Shown here: one piece after another, positions 5,901 to 10,864 of the stretch
Layout of the letters: the number at the start of each line of letters is the position of its first letter
Numbering within the stretch: the stretch's first letter is position 1
Assembly: GCA_043812795.1 (NCBI GenBank)
Contig: JBDRLU010000007.1
Coordinates: 1-10,864 of the forward strand
Origin: JBDRLU01 sp043812795
GTDB lineage: Bacteria; Chloroflexota; Dehalococcoidia; Dehalococcoidales; UBA2162
DNA: 10,864 nt
Reading direction: 5' to 3'
The notes under the pieces: model-generated
Database searches by the model: none
Seen by the model: the letters and a program-made list of their open reading frames with translations, nothing else
What the model was told of the DNA's origin: nothing
Translations under genes and position numbers: made by a program

Positions 5901-7643
5901 GTGGACAGCATGTACGTCAACTTCTACCAGTCGGCGATGATAATAGCGTTAATCATGTCTTCGTGCGTGGTAGTGCTGGCGTGGCGGCGGCGCCACTCTC
6001 GCGGAGCGAAGACGATAATGGGGCTGAGTATCGCAACGTTTGTGTGGACGCTCGGGTTTTTTCTGGAGGCCAATAGCGACACACTGGAACGGCAAGTATT
6101 TTTCAACGCCATCGGCTATCTCGGTTCTATGTCCGTACCGGTGGCCTGGTTTGTTTTCGCTCTGCAATATGCGAGCGGTAAGTTGGTGACCTGGCGCTAC
6201 CTTATACCGTTCTGTATTATCCCTCTAGTCACCATCGTCCTCGTCTGGAGTAATAATTGGCACCACTTAATGTGGACGAACGAGCACCTCATCAATTCCG
6301 GTCCTTTCCTGGTGACGGCGAAGACCTACGGGCCGTTTTTCTGGGTGGCGTTGACCTACAACTATGCTCTGGTCCTCGCCGGAGCTTTCCTCCTGATGCG
6401 CCGGCTCTTTGTCGGGACTCCCCTGTACAAAGGACAGGCTATTTCTCTGTTAGTGGCGGCGGGTCTGCCTTTAGTGTGGAATATCATTTATGTGTTCGAC
6501 CTGGTTCCCTTCCCGCGAAAAGACTTGACTCCGGCGATGTTTGCCGTTTCAGGGATGGCCATTACCCTGGGCGTGATGAGTTTCCGATTACTTACGGCCG
6601 TGCCGTTTGCCCGCCGGTTCATTGTCGAGCAACTGAGCGATGGTGTTTTTGTCTTCAATACTCTTAATCGTTTGTTGGAAGTAAATCGGGCGGCCCTTAA
6701 AATAACCGGAATGTCTAAAAATATCATCGGTAAAGAGTTGACAGAATTATCGCGTTTTTCGACGGTATTCGAGCGGCTTTCGCCGATACAGTCCGCTCGG
6801 GTCGAGTTGCCGCTGAGGGTATCCGGAGAGAGCCGTTTCTACGAATTGGAGACGGTTTCCATGCGCGATAACCGGGACGAGCCGGTGGGGTGGGTGGCCA
6901 CTTTGCGTGATATTACCGAGCGCAAGAAAATGCAGGAGCAAATCATCGCCCAGGACCGCCTGGCTTCCATCGGACAACTGGCTTCAGGCATTGCCCACGA
7001 GATAAACAACCCCCTCACGCCCATCCTCGGCTTTACCGAACTGCTTCTCAAACGGGAGCTTCCCAATGACATCAAGTCCGACCTGAAGGTTATTTATGAA
7101 AACACCAGACGGGCTGCCAGTGTCGTCGGGAGACTGCTGACTTTTTCCCGCCAGAGTAAACCGGCGCTGGCGCTCTGCCGGATTGATGAAGTCATTGAGT
7201 CAGCCATCCAACTGAGGGCTTACCAGCTCGAAAAAGACGGTATTAAAGTCATCAGGGAGTATGCCCCGCAAGCTCTACAGACTCTGGCTGACGCTACTCA
7301 GCTCGAGCAGGTGTTTTTGAATTTAATCATGAATGCCGAATATGAAATGTGCCATTCCCACGGAGGCGGCAATCTTCTTATTAAGACGGAGGAGTCGGGG
7401 GAAATTATCCGCGCCTCGGTCAAAGACGATGGACGCGGGATATCGAAAGAGAACATGGACCGGCTTTTCACTCCCTTTTTCAGCACCAAGCCGGTAGGCG
7501 AGGGGACGGGACTGGGATTGAGCATTTGCCACGGTATTATCGCCGAACACGGCGGCAGGATTTTTGCTGAGAGCGAGCCGGGTATGGGGGCGACCCTTAT
7601 CGTAGAATTGCCGAGGCATCATCCATTGACGGTGAGCAGCTAG
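5901..7643 (+). CDS. membrane histidine kinase with 7TM sensor and PAS domain
   Basis: This 580-residue kinase has seven hydrophobic segments, near residues 11-28, 38-55, 70-90, 99-117, 144-168, 179-199 and 211-230, matching the N-terminal 7TM sensor module of histidine kinases. A PAS-like domain (about 242-338) ends in the usual DITERKKMQEQ linker. The kinase core has H-box SGIAHEINNPL (362-372, phospho-acceptor His366), N-box NLIMNA (474-479), G1 DDGRGI (509-514), F-box FTPFFSTK (523-530) and G2 GEGTGLGL (533-540). The intact catalytic motifs imply autophosphorylation and transfer to a receiver, most likely the protein encoded 59 bp downstream. The input signal is unknown. The GTG start at 5901 follows AAGGAG by only 3 nt; ATG at 5910 (12 nt away) is an alternative that removes three residues. 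Confidence 0.93.
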   Translation: MDSMYVNFYQSAMIIALIMSSCVVVLAWRRRHSRGAKTIMGLSIATFVWTLGFFLEANSDTLERQVFFNAIGYLGSMSVPVAWFVFALQYASGKLVTWRYLIPFCIIPLVTIVLVWSNNWHHLMWTNEHLINSGPFLVTAKTYGPFFWVALTYNYALVLAGAFLLMRRLFVGTPLYKGQAISLLVAAGLPLVWNIIYVFDLVPFPRKDLTPAMFAVSGMAITLGVMSFRLLTAVPFARRFIVEQLSDGVFVFNTLNRLLEVNRAALKITGMSKNIIGKELTELSRFSTVFERLSPIQSARVELPLRVSGESRFYELETVSMRDNRDEPVGWVATLRDITERKKMQEQIIAQDRLASIGQLASGIAHEINNPLTPILGFTELLLKRELPNDIKSDLKVIYENTRRAASVVGRLLTFSRQSKPALALCRIDEVIESAIQLRAYQLEKDGIKVIREYAPQALQTLADATQLEQVFLNLIMNAEYEMCHSHGGGNLLIKTEESGEIIRASVKDDGRGISKENMDRLFTPFFSTKPVGEGTGLGLSICHGIIAEHGGRIFAESEPGMGATLIVELPRHHPLTVSS

Positions 7644-7702
7644 GGAGGAACTGAGGACCAAGTCGCTAAAGAAGAAGAACGCTTCTTTCCGGGTATTTCA
7701 GA

Positions 7703-8125
7703 ATGAATAAACGGGATGATATGAGTATGGAAAAGAAAACGCGCGTTTTAGCCGTGGATGACGACCGGGATATACTACAGTTGCTCGAGCGGGCTCTCGA
7801 GGAGGAGGGATTTGCCGTTACCACGGCCACCGACGGCGAGTCAGCCCTGGCGCTACTATCAGAAATTAAGCCGGATATCATTCTCCTGGATATCCGGATG
7901 CCACGATTGGACGGTTACGAGGTCCTCGAACGCATCCGGGAGAGTTCGAATGTTCCCGTGCTAATGCTTACCGGAGTGGCCGAAGAAACCGCAGTGATGC
8001 GGAGCTTCGACCTCGGCGCCGACGATTACATACGTAAACCTTTCCTCACGGGTACCCTTATTGCTCGCATAAAGTCGAAGCTGAGACGGGCGAGGGGTAA
8101 TATGAGCCAGGCTGATAACGCTTGA
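7703..8125 (+). CDS. stand-alone response regulator receiver protein
   Basis: This 140-residue protein is essentially one CheY-like receiver domain (about 13-130). It has the acidic cluster DDD (19-21), phospho-acceptor Asp63 in LLDIRMP (61-67), Thr90 and Lys112 in RKPF (111-114). All conserved residues are present, so phosphotransfer is expected. No DNA-binding or enzymatic output domain follows; the last ~10 residues are polar. It therefore acts by protein-protein contact or as a relay, probably as target of the upstream kinase. The gap of 59 bp contains a 7-bp inverted repeat (AAAGAAG 7668-7674, CTTCTTT 7682-7688) without a T-run. Alternative starts at ATG 7721 and ATG 7727 would remove 6 or 8 residues that lie outside the domain. 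No start has a strong ribosome binding site. Confidence 0.9.
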   Translation: MNKRDDMSMEKKTRVLAVDDDRDILQLLERALEEEGFAVTTATDGESALALLSEIKPDIILLDIRMPRLDGYEVLERIRESSNVPVLMLTGVAEETAVMRSFDLGADDYIRKPFLTGTLIARIKSKLRRARGNMSQADNA

Positions 8126-8295
8126 CGGAGTGCCCGCAGACCGGGTAATGATTTTTCCCCATCAGGCTTCCGTACCGCTACATGTCATAACTTTGTAACT
8201 TTTTCAATCGTGATTTTATGACTATTCAAGCGAAACTCCTTTAGAGTAAGAGAGTACTAGTACTTCGTTGCAAAAATCTGTGGTCATAAAGGCAG
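8126..8295 (+). other. non-coding region between receiver and methyltransferase genes
   Basis: No credible gene lies in 8126-8454. The first part holds a weak stem, CCCG (8133-8136) with CGGG. It also holds an inverted repeat GTCATAA (8184-8190) / TTATGAC (8216-8222), a third GTCATAA at 8283-8289, and a perfect 12-bp palindrome AGTACTAGTACT (8253-8264). No convincing promoter boxes for the methyltransferase gene were found. The rest is the repeat at 8296-8379 and about 75 bp of unremarkable sequence. Confidence 0.5.
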
Positions 8296-8379
8296 CCTTC
8301 TCCCTCGATGGGAGAAGGTTAGGATGAGGGTGAGACTTGTGTTCCCCTCACCTTAATCCTCTCCCACAAGGGGGAGAGG
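8296..8379. repeat. cloverleaf-like interspersed repeat (TTAGGATGAGGGTGAG type)
   Basis: The 84-bp element contains three stems. Hairpin one is CCTTCTCCC (8296-8304) with GGGAGAAGG (8310-8318). A central stem pairs 8321-8334 with 8347-8360, 14 positions with one wobble and one mismatch, around a 12-nt loop. Hairpin two is CCTCTCCC (8358-8365) with GGGAGAGG (8372-8379). Similar GGGAGAGGGTTAGGGTGAGGG-type repeats, often paired as inverted copies, are familiar from many bacterial genomes and metagenomes. It is probably a small non-autonomous repeat rather than a gene. As RNA it would fold strongly upstream of the methyltransferase. Confidence 0.75.
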
Positions 8380-8454
8380 AAATACGTAGTCAGTTATGCA
8401 AGTTGGGACTAGAACATTTAACAAAGATGGGGTGTGAGAGGTCTAAGGAGGAGC

Positions 8455-9093
8455 ATGAAAGAAGAAGCCCCGGCTACCCGGACGGTCAGGAAGCGATACG
8501 ATAGAATCGCGCCGGTATATGACCGGGTAATGCACATCGTCGAAAGAGGGAACGCCAGTACCTGGCGTTCGTTGCTCTGGAAAAAGGTCGAGGGCAGAGA
8601 AGTCCTCGAAGTCGGCGCCGGTACCGGGCTGAATTTCCTCTATGCCGATACCATCAATCATAACCTGACGGCTATCGACCTGAGTGATGGAATGCTCAGG
8701 CGGGCGCGCCAGAAAGCGGACAGAGCGCAGCTCCGGATAAAACTCCTCCAGATGGATGTACAGAATCTCCAATTCCAGGATGACATTTTCGATTCCGTGA
8801 TAGGCTCCTTCCTGTTTTGCTCGGTGCCGCACCCGCTGCTTGGGCTGCAAGAGGTCAAACGTGTCTGCAAGCCCGCAGGTAAAATTATCTTGCTAGAACA
8901 CGGTCTCAGTGAGAATCGTATGCTGGCTGGATTCATGAATCTGGCCGACCCGGTGATAGCCTGGGTAACCGGTGCGGAACACATCAACCGAAAAATAGAG
9001 GAGGGTGTGGCGCAAAGCGGGCTGCGGCTGGAAAACATCACCAAGCTCGACCGTACCGGTGTTTTCAGGCTGATAGAGGCACGGAAGATTTAG
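8455..9093 (+). CDS. class I SAM-dependent methyltransferase (UbiE/PmtA-like)
   Basis: This 212-residue cytosolic enzyme has the UbiE/Methyltransf_11 pattern. An N-terminal RYDRIAPVYDRVM (14-26) is followed by SAM motif I VLEVGAGTGLN (50-60), the ribose-binding acid D75 in AIDLSDGM (73-80), motif MDVQNL (100-105) with D101, and the post-motif segment FCSVPHPLLGLQEVKRV (121-137) leading to KPAGKIILLEHG (139-150). This resembles ubiquinone/menaquinone C-methyltransferases and phosphatidylethanolamine N-methyltransferases, but the substrate cannot be set from sequence. I chose ATG 8455 because AAGGAGG (8445-8451) precedes it, although only 3 nt away. A GTG at 8434 would add seven residues (MRGLRRS) that read through that ribosome binding site. 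It appears monocistronic and converges with tRNA-Asp. Confidence 0.9.
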   Translation: MKEEAPATRTVRKRYDRIAPVYDRVMHIVERGNASTWRSLLWKKVEGREVLEVGAGTGLNFLYADTINHNLTAIDLSDGMLRRARQKADRAQLRIKLLQMDVQNLQFQDDIFDSVIGSFLFCSVPHPLLGLQEVKRVCKPAGKIILLEHGLSENRMLAGFMNLADPVIAWVTGAEHINRKIEEGVAQSGLRLENITKLDRTGVFRLIEARKI

Positions 9094-9131
9094 ACGGTGG
9101 GTAAAGCGGCTCATAAGAGAGCTATTGGAAG

Positions 9132-9205
9132 CGACCCCGGTGGGATTTGAACCCACGATCTACGCCGTGACAGGGCGTTATGTTAGACCGCTACACCACG
9201 GGGCC
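9132..9205 (-). tRNA. tRNA-Asp (anticodon GTC)
   Basis: On the minus strand the 74-nt sequence folds as a cloverleaf. The acceptor is GGCCCCG (9199-9205) with CGGGGTC (9133-9139), with one G-U pair. The anticodon stem ACGCC/GGCGT carries loop CTGTCAC (9167-9173) and anticodon GTC (9169-9171). The T-arm is GTGGG-TTCAAAT-CCCAC. The discriminator base is G73, as expected for Asp. CCA is not encoded, so it must be added after transcription. No strong terminator is seen before 9094. Confidence 0.96.
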
Positions 9206-9235
9206 ACCAAAGAAAAATAGTGGATTTCTACCTAG

Positions 9236-9264
9236 AGTCTAGCAAGAGCCGTGCAGTGTGTCAA
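9236..9264 (-). promoter_or_regulatory. promoter of tRNA-Asp
   Basis: On the minus strand, TTGACA (9259-9264) is a perfect -35 box, followed after 17 bp by TAGACT (9236-9241, 4 of 6). Start is predicted near 9229, about 24 nt before the mature tRNA end. The -35 box begins 2 bp after the phosphohexomutase stop (9267-9269), so the tRNA may be transcribed both from here and by readthrough. Confidence 0.65.
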
Positions 9265-9266
9265 TA

Positions 9267-10694
9267 TTAGACCCCGGCCAGTTTCCTACCCTCGGCCAGG
9301 AGTTTTTCGACCCGTTCGGGCGTGCCGGCCTCGGCGTAAATACGGAGTACCGGTTCCGTCCCGGAAAACCGGATGAGCAGCCAGCTACCGTCATCCAGCA
9401 TAAAGCGGAAGCCATCGGTGGTGTCAATTCTGGCTACTTTAACACCTTCTATCTGTTGCGGAGCGTGGTGGTTTACTCTTTCCGTGACCGCCGGCCGGTC
9501 GGCTTCGTTGAAGGTTATGTCGCGGCGGTTGAAGTGGTGTGTGCCCACTTTGCTATAGAGATAATCGAGAAGCTGGGACGGCGTCTTACCTGTCCTGACC
9601 ATGAAGTCGAGGAAATAGAGGTTGGCCAGGATGCCATCACGCTCGAGAACATGGCCACGGAAACCGTAGCCGCCGCTTTCCTCTCCGCCGGCAAGGGCGT
9701 TTTCCTTGAGCATTATCGGCGCCACGTATTTAAAGCCGACCGGTGTTTCATATACCGGGACGTGGAATATTTCCCCCAGCCGATAAATCATGCTAGTCAT
9801 AGTGATGGTCTTGACGATGGCCCCGCGTTCGCCGCGCGCTTCGAGCAGGTAGAGACAGAGCAGGGCAAAGACCTGCAGGGGAGTTAAGCTCACGCCATTT
9901 TCGGCAACGATGCCCATGCGGTCGGCGTCGCCATCGTTGGCCAGTCCGACACTGGCTCCGTGCTGTTTGACGGCGGCCGAAAGGGCGGTGAGGTTGGCCG
10001 CAATCGGCTCAGGGCGCTCCATGCCGGGAAAAAGGGGATTGCGCTCGCCGTGTATTTCCACCAAATCGAGCGCCCCACCGCCGAGCAGATTTTTCAGGTA
10101 ACCGCTACCGGCCCCGTACATCGGGTCGAGGACGATTTTAAGTTTGGCCTGACGTAAAGCTTTAAGGTCGACGAGTCGGGCCATCTGCTCATCATAAATC
10201 GGAGCGAGGTCGAGGTGTTCTACCTTGCCCTCTTTTAAGGCGGCGGCCAGCGGCATGTGTTCGATTTTCCCGGAGGGGAAGATGCGGGCGATGTGCTTTT
10301 CAATCTCAGCGGTGGTCTCTGGCGGGGCGCTGGAGCCGGACTCCGATTTAACTTTAAAACCGTTCCATTGTCCCGGATTATGACTGGCCGTAATAATAAT
10401 TGCCCCGCCGGCCTTCCGGGCCAGAACGCCATAGCTGACCACTGGCGTCGGTGCCGGTCTGGTGCAGAGGGATACTTTTATCCCGTTGCCGGCCACCACT
10501 TCGGCAGCCGCCGCGGCGAAATCCTCGGAGGCAAAGCGGGTATCGTAGCCGATAATCAGGCCGCGCCCGGCCAGCTTTGCCTGTTTCAGGTAATCGGCCG
10601 TGGCCTGGGCACAGATACGGACGTTGTCAAAAGTAAAGTCCTGAGCGATAATCGCCCGCCAGCCGTCAGTGCCGAATTTTATGGGATTGTTCAT
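9267..10694 (-). CDS. phosphoglucomutase/phosphomannomutase family protein
   Basis: This 475-residue cytosolic alpha-D-phosphohexomutase interconverts hexose 1- and 6-phosphates through a phosphoserine. All four catalytic loops are present: phosphoserine loop TASHNP (102-107, Ser104), metal loop DGDADR (254-259), sugar-specificity loop GGEESGG (336-342, with E338 and S340) and phosphate-binding loop RFSGTEP (442-448). The N-terminus IKFGTDGWR (5-13) is typical, and length is normal (450-480). GEES is shared by enzymes acting on glucose and mannose phosphates, so the sugar cannot be decided; pgm or manB would be over-calling. The ATG at 10692-10694 has AAGG 3 nt upstream and a G-run 8 nt upstream. 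No clear promoter is visible in the 35 bp before the upstream repeat. Confidence 0.94.
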   Translation of the reverse strand: MNNPIKFGTDGWRAIIAQDFTFDNVRICAQATADYLKQAKLAGRGLIIGYDTRFASEDFAAAAAEVVAGNGIKVSLCTRPAPTPVVSYGVLARKAGGAIIITASHNPGQWNGFKVKSESGSSAPPETTAEIEKHIARIFPSGKIEHMPLAAALKEGKVEHLDLAPIYDEQMARLVDLKALRQAKLKIVLDPMYGAGSGYLKNLLGGGALDLVEIHGERNPLFPGMERPEPIAANLTALSAAVKQHGASVGLANDGDADRMGIVAENGVSLTPLQVFALLCLYLLEARGERGAIVKTITMTSMIYRLGEIFHVPVYETPVGFKYVAPIMLKENALAGGEESGGYGFRGHVLERDGILANLYFLDFMVRTGKTPSQLLDYLYSKVGTHHFNRRDITFNEADRPAVTERVNHHAPQQIEGVKVARIDTTDGFRFMLDDGSWLLIRFSGTEPVLRIYAEAGTPERVEKLLAEGRKLAGV

Positions 10695-10729
10695 TTACCT
10701 TACCCCCCTGCGAAGTTGTCCGGGAATGC

Positions 10730-10826
10730 ATTGTCATTCTGAGCACAGCGAAGAATCCGTATCTTCCGTCGGGCAAACGGATTCTTCAGTCGTCCTTCCC
10801 TTGAAGGACTCTTTCAGAATGACAAT
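10730..10826. repeat. folded interspersed repeat with 13-bp terminal inverted repeats (TGTCATTCTGAGC type)
   Basis: This 97-bp element is bounded by ATTGTCATTCTGA (10730-10742) and its exact inverse TCAGAATGACAAT (10814-10826). Inside are two perfect hairpins: GAAGAATCCGT (10750-10760) with ACGGATTCTTC (10777-10787), and GTCCTTC (10792-10798) with GAAGGAC (10803-10809). The TGTCATTCTGAGCGCAGCGAAGAATC-like sequence is a familiar short interspersed repeat in many bacterial genomes, including Chloroflexota. No coding capacity. It lies 35 bp upstream of the phosphohexomutase start, so transcription of that gene from further upstream must cross it. Confidence 0.78.
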
Positions 10827-10864
10827 TTGGGACGGCCTCAGGTTTTTGTGAGAGAGGCTTCGTC

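Noticed and set aside
7668..7688. 7-bp inverted repeat between kinase and receiver genes as a terminator
   Set aside because: No T-run follows on either strand, and the sequence is low-complexity A/G and C/T, so a chance hairpin is likely.
7644..7710. A 19-codon CTG-initiated frame after GGGAGGA, ending over the receiver start (TAA at 7708-7710)
   Set aside because: CTG starts are rare, the spacing is only about 2 nt and the peptide has no recognisable feature. The purine-rich stretch is more likely a leftover or chance ribosome binding site.
8281..8400. CRISPR array or toxin-antitoxin locus in the gap before the methyltransferase
   Set aside because: The repeats are inverted hairpins rather than regularly spaced direct repeats, and there is no small gene pair.
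9258..9887. A 209-residue open frame on the plus strand opposite the phosphohexomutase gene
   Set aside because: It is antisense to a gene with all four catalytic loops conserved and shows no recognisable domain of its own.

Overview
The window looks like a chromosomal segment from an anaerobic bacterium of moderate GC content (roughly 50-55%, estimated by eye). The best guess is Chloroflexota, class Dehalococcoidia or a relative. This rests on the mix of genes (a hexulose-6-phosphate synthase fused to an RraA-like domain, a small 4Fe-4S protein of the CdhD/RnfB type, a MmgE/PrpD protein and a 7TM histidine kinase) and on two short imperfect-palindrome repeats of a kind I remember from such genomes. 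No phage, IS or CRISPR is visible. The taxonomic call is an inference.

Layout, left to right. (1) 1-1329, +: a MmgE/PrpD-family protein, cut at its 5' end by the window edge and followed by a weak terminator. (2) 1405-1980, -: a small (Fe-S) protein. It is divergent from (3) 2077-4147, +: a three-gene operon of an ArsR-type repressor, an ABC ATPase and an ABC-2 permease. The genes are 2 bp apart and then overlap by 4 bp. A TTGACC-N17-TAATAT promoter sits upstream, and its -10 box lies inside a perfect 18-bp palindrome, so the operon is probably autoregulated. (4) 4192-5586, -: a hexulose-6-phosphate synthase/RraA-like fusion. It is transcribed from a perfect-consensus promoter through a ~110-nt leader that carries an intrinsic terminator ahead of the ribosome binding site, which suggests attenuation. 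(5) 5901-8125, +: a 7TM-PAS histidine kinase and a stand-alone receiver protein, a likely two-component pair. (6) 8126-8454: non-coding, with a cloverleaf-like repeat. (7) 8455-9093, +: a UbiE-like methyltransferase. (8) 9132-9205, -: tRNA-Asp(GTC) with its own promoter. (9) 9267-10694, -: a phosphoglucomutase/phosphomannomutase. (10) 10730-10826: a second folded repeat with 13-bp terminal inverted repeats.

The genes form short, separate transcription units rather than one pathway. The ArsR/ABC unit looks like a self-regulated exporter. The kinase and receiver form a signalling pair with unknown input and no DNA-binding output. The HPS-RraA fusion and the phosphohexomutase both act on sugar phosphates, but they are about 3.7 kb apart and have separate control. 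The parts most worth a second look are the attenuator-like leader of HPS-RraA, the nested palindromes at the ArsR promoter, the uncharacterised Fe-S protein with its ambiguous start, and the two folded repeats.
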